44,210 bases of DNA from positions 1 through 44,210 of the forward strand of contig JAOMCC010000005.1 in NCBI GenBank assembly GCA_028344855.1. Reading direction: 5' to 3'. The DNA is from Nitrosomonadales bacterium (GTDB taxonomy: Bacteria; Pseudomonadota; Gammaproteobacteria; Burkholderiales; Methylophilaceae). Positions within the stretch are counted from its first letter, which is position 1. Each line of letters opens with the position of its first letter. This document shows positions 1-8,175 of this stretch, in pieces. The translations under genes and the position numbers were made by a program. Under the pieces are notes generated by a model. That model saw nothing but the letters and a program-made list of their open reading frames with translations. It was not told the origin of the DNA and did not search any database.

Positions 1-664
1 TGTCAAAGATTTTGTAGAAGATCAATATATTTTTATGGCTACCTCAAAAGGAACAGTTAAAAAAACTCCTCTTTCTGATTTTTCTAATCCAAGAAAATCA
101 GGAATTATTGCTATTAAATTAGATAATGGTGACTTTTTAATTGGAGCTTCAGTAACAAATGGTAAAAATGATATTGTTTTAGTATCTAATGGTGGTAAAG
201 CAGTATGGTTTGATGAGACTGCTGTTAGAAGTATGGGAAGAAATGCTCGTGGGGTAAGAGGCATGAAATTACCAGAAAAACAACAAGTTCTATCCCTTTT
301 AGTTGCTTTTTCAGAATCCGAATCAGTTTTGGTAGCTACAGAAAATGGTTATGGAAAAAGGACGCAACTTTCTGAATTTAGACGTTCAGGAAGGGGAACA
401 CAAGGTGTTAAAGCAATACAAGTTAGTGATAGAAATGGAATTGTAGTTGCTGCAAGACTAGTAGGCGATCAGGATGAAATCATGTTAATTACAACTGGCG
501 GTGTTTTAATTAGAACTCGTGTAAGTGAAATCCGCGAGCTTGGAAGAGCTACTCAGGGAGTCACTTTGATTAATCTAGGAGAGGATGAAAAATTATCTGG
601 ATTAGAAAAAATTGTAGAAACAGATATTATTGTTGATGATGGTCAAGATGAGTTGCAAATTTAA
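1..664 (+). CDS. gyrA: DNA gyrase subunit A, C-terminal part (5' end outside the window)
   Basis: The reading frame is open from base 2, so the gene enters from the left edge and only the last 220 or so residues are present. GyrA with GyrB forms the enzyme that introduces negative supercoils; the C-terminal domain is a beta-pinwheel that wraps DNA. The visible part shows the repeated blade signature of that domain, for example GRNARGVRG, GRGTQGVKA and GRATQGVTL, spaced about 50 residues apart, and an acidic tail (DDGQDELQI). The breakage and religation tyrosine and the GyrA box lie outside the window. The stop codon overlaps the start of serC by 17 bases, so the two are translated from one message. 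The order gyrA-serC-pheA-hisC is common in betaproteobacteria. The identification is firm. Confidence 0.96.
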   Translation, partial: VKDFVEDQYIFMATSKGTVKKTPLSDFSNPRKSGIIAIKLDNGDFLIGASVTNGKNDIVLVSNGGKAVWFDETAVRSMGRNARGVRGMKLPEKQQVLSLLVAFSESESVLVATENGYGKRTQLSEFRRSGRGTQGVKAIQVSDRNGIVVAARLVGDQDEIMLITTGGVLIRTRVSEIRELGRATQGVTLINLGEDEKLSGLEKIVETDIIVDDGQDELQI

Positions 665-1724
665 TTTTTCTGCTGGCCCAGCAATATTGCCTAAAAAAGT
701 TCTTTTAAAAGTGCAGACTGAATTATTAAATTGGCAAAACTCTGGAATGTCTGTAATGGAAATGTCACATAGAGGAAAAGAATATGCTCCTATTATCGAA
801 AATGCAGAACTAAATTTAAGAAAGTTATTAAATTTACCAAATAACTATAAAGTACTTTTTTTGCAGGGAGGAGCGGTCACACAAAACTTTATGGTTCCAA
901 TGAATTTATTAAATAGCAAAACTGCAAGTTATGTAATATCAGGTTATTGGTCAAAAAGAACTTTTAATGATGCTCAACCGTTTTCAGGGATTAATATAGC
1001 TGCTTCTTCTGAAAGTATAAATTATACAAAAGCACCCGAAGTTAAAACTTGGGATTATAAAAAAACCGATTCTTATATACATTACTGTTTAAATGAAACT
1101 ATCCATGGAGTTGAATATTTTGATGATCCAAACATTAAAAATATTCCTATTGTTTGCGATATGTCTTCAACAATATTATCTAGACCAATTGACGTTTCTA
1201 GCTACGGAGTTATTTATGCTGGAGCTCAAAAAAATATTGGCCCTGCGGGATTAACCATATTAATTGTTCGTGACGACTTATTAGATTTTGCTGACAAAAA
1301 AACTCCATCAACATTTAACTGGAAAACACAATCAGAAAATAATTCTATGATCAATACCCCATCTTCGTTTGGCATTTATGTGGCTGGATTAGTTTTTGAT
1401 TGGATAATTGATAGTGGTGGACTTCAAGCCATGGAAAAAATTAATATTAAAAAATCAAATTACTTATATGATTTTATTGATTCAACTGATTTTTACATTA
1501 ATAATGTAGATAATCAAAATAGGTCAAGAATGAATGTTTCATTTACAATTCATAATGATGAATTATTAGCTGATTTTTTAAGTGGAGCTGAAAAAAACGG
1601 CCTGTTTGGTTTAAAGGGTCACAGATTGATTGGTGGCTTGCGAGCATCAATATACAATGCTATGCCATATGAAGGTGTCGTTGCTTTGGTAGATTATATG
1701 AAAGAATTTAAAGATAATCATTAA
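648..1724 (+). CDS. serC: Phosphoserine aminotransferase
   Basis: SerC is a PLP-dependent transaminase that converts 3-phosphohydroxypyruvate and glutamate to phosphoserine in serine synthesis; it also acts on the analogous substrate in pyridoxine synthesis. I chose the ATG at 648 because the protein then begins MSCKFNFSAGPAILP, matching the usual FNFSxGPAxLP start of the family. An open frame extends back to a TTG at 630, but the extra residues have no family counterpart. Supporting motifs are LFLQGGAVTQN near residue 75, CDMSSTILSRP near 175 and YAGAQKNIGPAGL, where the lysine of AQKN is the PLP Schiff-base residue. The C-terminal GGLRASIYNAMP is also typical. The start lies inside gyrA and the stop abuts the pheA ATG with no gap. 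Confidence 0.96.
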   Translation: MSCKFNFSAGPAILPKKVLLKVQTELLNWQNSGMSVMEMSHRGKEYAPIIENAELNLRKLLNLPNNYKVLFLQGGAVTQNFMVPMNLLNSKTASYVISGYWSKRTFNDAQPFSGINIAASSESINYTKAPEVKTWDYKKTDSYIHYCLNETIHGVEYFDDPNIKNIPIVCDMSSTILSRPIDVSSYGVIYAGAQKNIGPAGLTILIVRDDLLDFADKKTPSTFNWKTQSENNSMINTPSSFGIYVAGLVFDWIIDSGGLQAMEKINIKKSNYLYDFIDSTDFYINNVDNQNRSRMNVSFTIHNDELLADFLSGAEKNGLFGLKGHRLIGGLRASIYNAMPYEGVVALVDYMKEFKDNH

Positions 1725-2786
1725 ATGAAAAAAAATCTTAATAAGTTAAGAACTGATATCGATAATATTGATAACAAATTATTAGATTTACTATCTAAGA
1801 GAGCTGCTGTAGCTCAAGAAGTAGGAAAACTGAAAAATGATGGCATTATATACAGGCCAGAAAGAGAGGCACAGGTTCTTTCAAAGTTATTAAAAAATAA
1901 TAAAGGACCACTATCAAATGAAAGTATTAAAAATATTTTTAATTCAATAATTTCTAATTGTCGTGCATTAGAAAAAAAATTAAGTGTTTCTTTCCTTGGC
2001 CCATTGGGAACATTTAGTGAGGAGGCAACAATTCGTCAATTTGGTGAAAATATTAAGGGTGTTCCTACAAATAGTATTGATGAAGTTTTTAATGATGTTC
2101 AATCTGGTATCGCTCATTACGGAGTAGTGCCTGTAGAAAATTCAACAGAGGGTGCAATCAGTAGAACATTAGATTTATTATTAACAAAAGATTTAAAAAT
2201 TTGTGGAGAAATCATACTCCCTGTTCATCATTTTTGTCTTTCGAAAAATACTAATTTAACAAAGATTACAACTATTTATGCCCATGGACAATCATTGGCA
2301 CAGTGCCATGACTGGTTAATGAATAATTTACCAGATATTAAAAAAGTTGCCGTAATGAGTAATGCTGAAGGAGCAAGGCTTGCTTCTAAAGAAAAAAATA
2401 CTGCAGCAATTGCAAGTAATAGAGCTGCAGATTTATTTAAATTAAATGTCTTACAACAAAATATTGAAGATGAACAAAATAACTCTACTCGTTTTTTGGT
2501 TTTATCTACGCAAGATGTTAAACCTTCCAATAAAGATAAAACATCAATTATTGTTGCAACAAAAAATAAACCTGGCGCTATTGCAGAACTAGTAGCACCT
2601 TTCGCAAAAAATAAAGTGAGTATGACAAAGCTTGAATCTAGACCAGCAAAGATTGGTATGTGGGAGTATGTTTTCTTTATTGATATTGAAGGACATCAAA
2701 CTAAAAAGTCTGTTAAAGCAGCTTTAAATGTTATTGAGTCCAAAGCATCTTTTTTGAAGATCCTTGGCTCTTACCCTAAAAATTAA
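1725..2786 (+). CDS. pheA: Bifunctional chorismate mutase / prephenate dehydratase (P-protein)
   Basis: This enzyme carries out two steps of phenylalanine synthesis: chorismate to prephenate, then prephenate to phenylpyruvate. Residues about 1-85 form an AroQ-type chorismate mutase helix bundle (LRTDIDNIDNKLLDLLSKR). Residues about 90-270 form the dehydratase, with FLGPLGTFSEEA at its start and the catalytic TRF motif in NNSTRFLVLS. Residues about 275-353 are an ACT domain with GAIAELVAPF and ESRP, the motifs that bind phenylalanine for feedback inhibition. At 353 residues the length is normal for the P-protein. It starts directly after the serC stop and is followed 6 bases later by hisC, so it belongs to the same operon. 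Confidence 0.96.
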   Translation: MKKNLNKLRTDIDNIDNKLLDLLSKRAAVAQEVGKLKNDGIIYRPEREAQVLSKLLKNNKGPLSNESIKNIFNSIISNCRALEKKLSVSFLGPLGTFSEEATIRQFGENIKGVPTNSIDEVFNDVQSGIAHYGVVPVENSTEGAISRTLDLLLTKDLKICGEIILPVHHFCLSKNTNLTKITTIYAHGQSLAQCHDWLMNNLPDIKKVAVMSNAEGARLASKEKNTAAIASNRAADLFKLNVLQQNIEDEQNNSTRFLVLSTQDVKPSNKDKTSIIVATKNKPGAIAELVAPFAKNKVSMTKLESRPAKIGMWEYVFFIDIEGHQTKKSVKAALNVIESKASFLKILGSYPKN

Positions 2787-2792
2787 TTTCAG

Positions 2793-3893
2793 ATGGTTAT
2801 TCAAGTTGCAAATTATATTTCTGATATAGAACCTTATGAAGGGGGAAAACCAATATCAGAAGTTGCTCGTGAGCTTGGAATCCCTGAAAATAAAATTATT
2901 AAATTAGCCTCGAATGAAAATCCAATTGGAATAAGTCAGCTTGCAAAGCTAGCAATTAATAGCGCATTAAAAGAAGTTGAAAGATATCCAGACGGAAACG
3001 GATTCCATCTCAAAAAAATAATTTCAGAAAAATTTTCTATTACACCTAGTCAAATTATTTTGGGTAATGGATCTAACGATATTCTAGAGCTAGCCGCAAG
3101 AACTTTTGTAACTTTAAAAGATGAAATAATATATTCTCAACATGCTTTCGCAGTTTATAAACTTGTAACCAAAGCAATTGGTGCTAAAGGTGTTGAGGTT
3201 CCTGCTACAAAATATTGTCATGATCTGAATAAATTCTCAACTTCGATTACAAAAAAGACTAAATTAATTTTTATAGCAAATCCAAATAACCCTACTGGAA
3301 CATTAATAGACAAAAAGACATTAAAATCTTTTTTGGATTCTATCCCTAAGCACATCATCGTGGTTCTCGATGAAGCATATGATGAATATTTATTAGATGA
3401 TTTGAAATCTAATTCATTTGAATGGATAGATACTTTTAGAAACCTAATTGTTTCTAGAAGTTTCTCAAAGGCTTATGGATTAGCCGGCTTAAGGATAGGT
3501 TATGGTGTTGGCTCTCCAAATTTAATAGAGTTAATGAATAGAGTACGACAACCTTTTAATGTAAACCATCTTGCACAAGAAGCTGCAATAGCATCACTCA
3601 ATGATAAAGATTTTATTGAACAAAGCAGAAAGCTCAATAATGAGGGAATGTCTCAAATAGTTCAGGCATTTAAAGAATTAAATATAGAGTTTATTCCTTC
3701 ATATGGAAATTTTGTGAGCTTTAAATTACAAGACGAGAAGACAACAATGCTGTATTATCACCACTTATTAAAAAATGGTGTGATTGTAAGGCCAATTTCA
3801 AATTATGATTTACCAGAATTTTTAAGAGTCAGTATTGGACTTAAAAACGAAAATAAGATATTTACTAAGTATCTAAGTAACTGCAACATATAG
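2793..3893 (+). CDS. hisC: Histidinol-phosphate aminotransferase
   Basis: HisC is a class I/II PLP aminotransferase acting on imidazole-acetol phosphate in histidine synthesis; members in aromatic clusters often also transaminate phenylpyruvate and hydroxyphenylpyruvate. Visible motifs are KLASNENPIG near residue 40, FIANPNNPTGT near 160, VLDEAYDEY near 190 and SRSFSKAYGLAGLRIGYG near 220, whose lysine forms the PLP Schiff base. The length of 366 residues is usual. Being placed behind pheA and ahead of a DAHP synthase, it may serve aromatic amino acid transamination as well as histidine synthesis; that second role is inferred from position only. There is no strong Shine-Dalgarno sequence in the 6-base gap, suggesting translational coupling to pheA. 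Confidence 0.93.
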   Translation: MVIQVANYISDIEPYEGGKPISEVARELGIPENKIIKLASNENPIGISQLAKLAINSALKEVERYPDGNGFHLKKIISEKFSITPSQIILGNGSNDILELAARTFVTLKDEIIYSQHAFAVYKLVTKAIGAKGVEVPATKYCHDLNKFSTSITKKTKLIFIANPNNPTGTLIDKKTLKSFLDSIPKHIIVVLDEAYDEYLLDDLKSNSFEWIDTFRNLIVSRSFSKAYGLAGLRIGYGVGSPNLIELMNRVRQPFNVNHLAQEAAIASLNDKDFIEQSRKLNNEGMSQIVQAFKELNIEFIPSYGNFVSFKLQDEKTTMLYYHHLLKNGVIVRPISNYDLPEFLRVSIGLKNENKIFTKYLSNCNI

Positions 3894-3901
3894 GATTTTT
3901 T

Positions 3902-4924
3902 ATGATTATAGTAATGAATAAAACAGCAACAGAAGAGCAAATTGAACTTGTTGTTTCTAGAATTAAGGACAAGGGTTTAGAGGCGAGTATATCTAAAGGT
4001 ACTGAAAAAACTGTAATCGGTGCTGTTGGAGATGAGAGATTACTTGATCCTAAACTATTGGATAATTTGCCTGGCGTAGAACAAGCAATGCATATTGTTA
4101 AGCCATACAAAATTGTTGCGCGTGAATGGCATCCTAAGGATACGGTTTTAGACATAAAAGGTCATTTAATTGGCGGAAAACATATCCAAATTGTTTCAGG
4201 ACCATGTTCGGTCGAAACACCAGAACAGATGAAAAAATCAGCTAAAGCTGTTAAGGCAGCGGGTGTAAAGTTAATGCGAGGCGGGGCTTTTAAACCAAGA
4301 ACTAGCCCCTACACTTTTCAGGGAGTAGGTTTTGATGGCTTAGAGATGTTCAGAAAGGCAGCTGATAATGAAGGCTTACCAATCGTCACCGAACTTTTAG
4401 ATGTAAGACATCTTGATAAGTTTTTAGAACATAAAGTTGACGTAATTCAAATAGGTACAAGAAGTATGCAAAATTTTGAATTACTAAGGGAAGTAGGAAC
4501 CCTCAAAATTCCGGTTATTTTAAAAAGAGGGATGTCAGCAACAATTTCTGAATGGTTAATGGCTGCAGAATATATTGCTTCTGGAGGAAATCATAATATT
4601 ATCTTTTGTGAAAGAGGTATAAGAACATTTGAAACTTATTATAGAAATGTTTTAGATGTTACAGCGATTCCAGTTTTAAAAAAAGAAACACATTTGCCTG
4701 TAATTATTGATCCTTCTCACGCAGGTGGAAAAGCTTGGATGGTGGCAGCTCTATCTCGGGCTGGTATCGCCGCTGGTGCTGATGGCTTACTTGTAGAAAT
4801 GCATCCAAATCCATGTGAAGCATGGTGTGATGCAGATCAGGCTATAACGCCAACTGAATTAAAAGATTTAATGAAAGATTTGACTGCTATTGCGAAGATA
4901 TTAGGTCGTAATATATCAAATTAA
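3902..4924 (+). CDS. aroF: 3-deoxy-7-phosphoheptulonate (DAHP) synthase, type I-beta with N-terminal ferredoxin-like domain
   Basis: DAHP synthase joins phosphoenolpyruvate and erythrose 4-phosphate, the first step of the shikimate pathway. Residues about 1-75 match the ferredoxin-like regulatory domain (MIIVMNKTATEEQ start) found in the Thermotoga-type enzymes, where aromatic amino acids bind. The TIM barrel follows with VSGPCSVETPEQ (metal-ligand cysteine), RGGAFKPRTSPYTFQG (substrate-binding KPRTS), ILKRGMSATISEW and IIDPSHAGGKAW (metal-ligand histidine). This is unlike the E. coli AroF/G/H subtype. An AGGA ribosome-binding site lies just before the ATG. In many betaproteobacteria tyrA and aroA follow hisC; here this gene holds that position and the next gene is pqqB. 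The symbol aroF is used in the broad sense. Confidence 0.93.
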   Translation: MIIVMNKTATEEQIELVVSRIKDKGLEASISKGTEKTVIGAVGDERLLDPKLLDNLPGVEQAMHIVKPYKIVAREWHPKDTVLDIKGHLIGGKHIQIVSGPCSVETPEQMKKSAKAVKAAGVKLMRGGAFKPRTSPYTFQGVGFDGLEMFRKAADNEGLPIVTELLDVRHLDKFLEHKVDVIQIGTRSMQNFELLREVGTLKIPVILKRGMSATISEWLMAAEYIASGGNHNIIFCERGIRTFETYYRNVLDVTAIPVLKKETHLPVIIDPSHAGGKAWMVAALSRAGIAAGADGLLVEMHPNPCEAWCDADQAITPTELKDLMKDLTAIAKILGRNISN

Positions 4925-4943
4925 CTCATGGATTTCATGAGTT
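4923..4943. repeat. Perfect 8-bp inverted repeat at the end of the DAHP synthase gene
   Basis: AACTCATG at 4923-4930 and CATGAGTT at 4936-4943 form a perfect 8-bp stem around a 5-base loop, beginning within the stop codon. It could act as a weak terminator or a 3' stabilising hairpin, but the bases after it (TGCTTTAGATATTTT) are not a clear uridine run, so I do not call it a Rho-independent terminator. Confidence 0.5.
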
Positions 4944-5019
4944 TGCTTTAGATATTTTCCCCTGTTCTGATTTAACGTCCTCAGTCAATATTCGGTTTTA
5001 ATTGGATTAAGGGTTATTA

Positions 5020-5934
5020 ATGCATATTCGTGTTTTAGGTTCCGGTGCTGGGGGTGGATTTCCGCAATGGAATGATAATGGTGAAAATTGTCGAGGTGTT
5101 AGAGCAGGAAATCCAAATTTTAAAGCAAGAAACCAATCTTCAATAACAGTCAGCTCAAATGGTGTAGATTGGATTTTATTCAATGCATCCCCAGACATAA
5201 GAGCTCAAATTGAATCTTTTCCGCCGCTTCAACCAGCTAGAAAAATAAGAGATACAGGTATTTCATCTATTATTGTTACTGATAGTCAAATAGATCATAC
5301 AACAGGTCTATTAAGTTTAAGAGAACACGATAAGCCTTGGGATATATATTGCACAAAATCTGTATATGAGGATATGACAACAGGATTTCCTATTTTTAAT
5401 ATTTTGGAGCATTTTAGAGGAGTAAACTGGCACGAGGTATCAACTGAGCAAATTCCATATGAAATTCCAAAAGCTGATAATATAATTTTTACAGCTGTCC
5501 CACTTCAAAGTGAAGCCCCACCATATTCACCGCATAGGCATAATACTGTTCCTGGCGACAATGTAGGTTATAAAGTAGAGGATACAAAAACAGGGAAAAA
5601 TCTTTTTTATGCTCCAGGACTAGGGGTTATTGAAGATCATGTGTATAGGTATTTGAAAAATGCAGATGTGGTTTTAATTGATGGGACAGTATGGACCAAC
5701 GATGAAATGTCAAGAGCCGGAGTTAATGATAAATTAGCTAGTGAGATGGGTCACCTAGATCAGTCAAGTGAAGGGGGTATAATTGACACCCTTAACTCAC
5801 TCCAAAAACCTCGTAAGATTCTTATTCATATTAATAATACCAATCCAATCCTTAATGATGAATCTGAAGAGAGAAAATTCTTGAATTCAAATAATATAGA
5901 AGTGTCCTATGATGGTATGGATATTATTATTTAA
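5020..5934 (+). CDS. pqqB: PQQ biosynthesis protein PqqB
   Basis: PqqB is a metallo-beta-lactamase-fold protein in synthesis of pyrroloquinoline quinone, the cofactor of methanol and other periplasmic dehydrogenases; an iron-dependent tyrosine hydroxylase role on the PqqA-derived dipeptide has been described for the family. The start IRVLGSGAGGGFPQWN is the family hallmark, followed by CRGVRAGN, QSSITVSSNG and TDSQIDHTTGLLSLRE, which holds the His/Asp metal-site region. The C-terminal ILIHINNTNPIL is also typical. The length of 304 residues is normal. An AAGGG ribosome-binding site precedes the ATG. The 95-base gap upstream holds no pqqA-like peptide. It is the first gene of pqqBCDE; the next gene starts 9 bases after the stop. 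Confidence 0.97.
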   Translation: MHIRVLGSGAGGGFPQWNDNGENCRGVRAGNPNFKARNQSSITVSSNGVDWILFNASPDIRAQIESFPPLQPARKIRDTGISSIIVTDSQIDHTTGLLSLREHDKPWDIYCTKSVYEDMTTGFPIFNILEHFRGVNWHEVSTEQIPYEIPKADNIIFTAVPLQSEAPPYSPHRHNTVPGDNVGYKVEDTKTGKNLFYAPGLGVIEDHVYRYLKNADVVLIDGTVWTNDEMSRAGVNDKLASEMGHLDQSSEGGIIDTLNSLQKPRKILIHINNTNPILNDESEERKFLNSNNIEVSYDGMDIII

Positions 5935-5943
5935 GGAAAAAAA

Positions 5944-6678
5944 ATGACAAAGCCTTGGACAAGAGAAGAATTTGAGAACAGATTAAGAGAAAAAGGTAAG
6001 GGATATCATATTTACCATCCTTTTCATGTAATGATGTATGAAGGTAAATTATCTAAAGAGCAACTTCAAAGTTGGGTCCTAAACAGATTTTATTATCAGA
6101 TAAGTATTCCACTAAAAGACGCTGCAATTTTATCTAATTGTCCTAATCAAGAAATTAGAAAAGAATGGATTGTAAGAATTCTTGATCATGATGGTGAGGG
6201 AGAAGTTGAAGGGGGTATAGAAGCTTGGATAAACCTTGGTAAGGCTGTTGGTTTGTCAAGAGAGGATGTAACTTCTTTAAAACACGTTAGTCCTGGAGTT
6301 AAATTTGCTGTTGATGCTTATATTAATTTTGCTAAACAGCGCTCATGGCAGGAATCAATCTGTTCCTCATTAACAGAGCTATTCGCTCCTCATATCCACC
6401 AACAGAGAATAAGTTCTTGGCCAAAAATGTATCCTTGGATTAATGAATCAGGACTTAGTTATTTTAAAAAGCGTTTAACAGAAGCTAGAAGGGATGTGGA
6501 GCATGGTTTAGGCGTTACTTTAGATTATTTTAGTCAAACAAGAGAGATGCAAGAGCAAGCTTTAGAAATTCTCCAATTCAAATTAAATGTTTTATGGGTG
6601 ATTGCTGATTCAATTATGCTTGCATCATCAAATATAAAAGTAGAAGATAGAGATTATTTAAGGCAGCCAATAAATTAA
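5944..6678 (+). CDS. pqqC: Pyrroloquinoline-quinone synthase PqqC
   Basis: PqqC is the cofactorless oxidase that performs the last ring closure and eight-electron oxidation to PQQ. It has the all-helical heme-oxygenase-like fold. Visible family segments are [11 protein letters not shown] near residue 22, WVLNRFYYQ near 43, [48 protein letters not shown] and [13 protein letters not shown]; the conserved histidines, tyrosine and arginines of the active site are in these blocks. The length of 244 residues is close to the usual 250. AAGGA lies just before the ATG. pqqD follows after 2 bases. Confidence 0.97.
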   Translation: MTKPWTREEFENRLREKGKGYHIYHPFHVMMYEGKLSKEQLQSWVLNRFYYQISIPLKDAAILSNCPNQEIRKEWIVRILDHDGEGEVEGGIEAWINLGKAVGLSREDVTSLKHVSPGVKFAVDAYINFAKQRSWQESICSSLTELFAPHIHQQRISSWPKMYPWINESGLSYFKKRLTEARRDVEHGLGVTLDYFSQTREMQEQALEILQFKLNVLWVIADSIMLASSNIKVEDRDYLRQPIN

Positions 6679-6680
6679 TT

Positions 6681-6959
6681 ATGACCATTGACACCAAAGA
6701 TATATATAAAATTGCAGCACATCATCGATTCCAGTGGGAAAAAGCACAAGACTGTTATGTAATTTTATTTCCAGAAGGTATGGTTAAATTAAATGGAAGT
6801 GCTGGTGAGGTTTTAAACTTAGTTAACGGTGAATCAACTGTTGAATTTATAACAGAGACATTAAGTAAGAAATTTACAGATGTTCCAAATATTGCTAAAG
6901 ATATTGAAGGAATGATAGAGTTAGCTTTAGATAAAGCATGGATTGAGAAGGTAAACTAA
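6681..6959 (+). CDS. pqqD: PqqD, peptide chaperone for PQQ synthesis
   Basis: PqqD is a small protein of the RiPP recognition element type that binds the PqqA precursor peptide and presents it to the radical-SAM enzyme PqqE. At 92 residues the length is right. Family features are HHRFQWEKAQDCYVILFPEG, in which the arginine and the beta-strands form the peptide-binding surface, then VKLNGSAGEVLNLVNGE, the conserved LN..A.E.L..G pattern. It sits between pqqC (2-base gap) and pqqE (4-base gap) and is surely co-translated with them. Its presence implies that a PqqA peptide exists somewhere in the genome. Confidence 0.95.
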   Translation: MTIDTKDIYKIAAHHRFQWEKAQDCYVILFPEGMVKLNGSAGEVLNLVNGESTVEFITETLSKKFTDVPNIAKDIEGMIELALDKAWIEKVN

Positions 6960-6963
6960 AAAA

Positions 6964-8154
6964 ATGGTATTAGATAAAAAAAATAATGGTGTTTCAGCTT
7001 CAACAACAGCAACACAGCCATTGTGGTTGCTTGCTGAAATTACTTATCAATGCCCACTTCAATGTGCATTCTGTTATAACCCAACAGATTTTGACAAACA
7101 TACTCAAAATGAACTAGATACTAATTCTTGGATAAAGGTTTTAAGGCAAGCAAGAGATTTGGGGGCTGCTCAGCTTGGACTCTCTGGAGGAGAGCCATTA
7201 CTTAGGAAGGATATTGAAGAAATTGTTACTGAGGCAAGCTCTTTAGGTTACTACAGTAATTTAATAACCTCCGGTGCAGGAATGAATGAAAAAAGAATTG
7301 ACGCATTGAAAGATGGAGGCCTTGACCATATTCAATTATCAATGCATGACATAACTGAAGAAATAAATAATTTTATAACCAATACTAAAACCTTTAAATT
7401 AAAACAAAAAATAGCGGCTATGATTAAAGATAGAGGTTACCCGATGGTGCTTAATGTTGTATTACATCGATATAATATTGATCATATTAAAGAAATTCTT
7501 GAAATGGCAGAAGGTTTGGGAGCAGACTATATTGAGTTAGCTAATACACAATATTATGGATGGTCTTTAGTTAATAGAGATCAGTTAATGCCAAAAAGAG
7601 AACAAGTTATACATGCTGAAAAAGTTACAAATGAATTTCGTGAGCGTATTGGTAATAAGATGAAGATATTTTTTGTAGTTCCAGATTATTATGATGAAAG
7701 ACCAAAAAAATGTATGAATGGTTGGGGTGAAGTATTTATGATAGTAACCGCTAATGGCGACGTACTTCCTTGCCATTCTGCCAGAGTTATTCCTAACTTA
7801 GAATTTCCTAATGTCAAAGATACAGGTTTAAAAGGTGCATGGTATGATTCTCCAGCTTTTAATAAATTCCGGGGTGACGACTGGATGAAAGAGCCATGCA
7901 GAAGCTGTTCTGAGAAAGAAAACGATTTAGGTGGATGTAGGTGTCAAGCTCTATTATTGTCCGGTGATGCAGAAAGTGCTGATCCTGTTTGTACGAAATC
8001 TCCAAATCGTCATTTAATTGATCAAGCAATAAAGGATACTGAAAATCCAGGTGTCGAAGCCAAACCTATTATGTTTAGATCAAATAAAAATTCTAAAAAA
8101 ATATCTGATGGTGAAGAAAAAGAAAGACTAGAAAAATTTCACGCTACTCCATAG
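6964..8154 (+). CDS. pqqE: PQQ biosynthesis radical SAM enzyme PqqE
   Basis: PqqE makes the carbon-carbon crosslink between the glutamate and tyrosine side chains of PqqA, using S-adenosylmethionine and a reduced [4Fe-4S] cluster. The CX3CX2C cluster motif is in YQCPLQCAFCYNP near residue 33, followed by LSGGEPLLRKD. The C-terminal SPASM domain for auxiliary clusters carries cysteines in KKCMNGWGE, VLPCHSA, EPCRSCSEKE and LGGCRCQA, ending with DPVCTKSPNRH. At 396 residues it is slightly longer than average because of a lysine- and glutamate-rich tail after about residue 360. It is the last gene of the pqq operon; 21 bases later an exporter gene starts on the same strand. Confidence 0.97.
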   Translation: MVLDKKNNGVSASTTATQPLWLLAEITYQCPLQCAFCYNPTDFDKHTQNELDTNSWIKVLRQARDLGAAQLGLSGGEPLLRKDIEEIVTEASSLGYYSNLITSGAGMNEKRIDALKDGGLDHIQLSMHDITEEINNFITNTKTFKLKQKIAAMIKDRGYPMVLNVVLHRYNIDHIKEILEMAEGLGADYIELANTQYYGWSLVNRDQLMPKREQVIHAEKVTNEFRERIGNKMKIFFVVPDYYDERPKKCMNGWGEVFMIVTANGDVLPCHSARVIPNLEFPNVKDTGLKGAWYDSPAFNKFRGDDWMKEPCRSCSEKENDLGGCRCQALLLSGDAESADPVCTKSPNRHLIDQAIKDTENPGVEAKPIMFRSNKNSKKISDGEEKERLEKFHATP

Positions 8155-8175
8155 TTACATTTACATTAGGCTAAT

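Noticed and set aside
630-647. Earlier TTG/ATG starts for serC
   Set aside because: They would add six residues not found in the family; the ATG at 648 gives the standard N-terminus.
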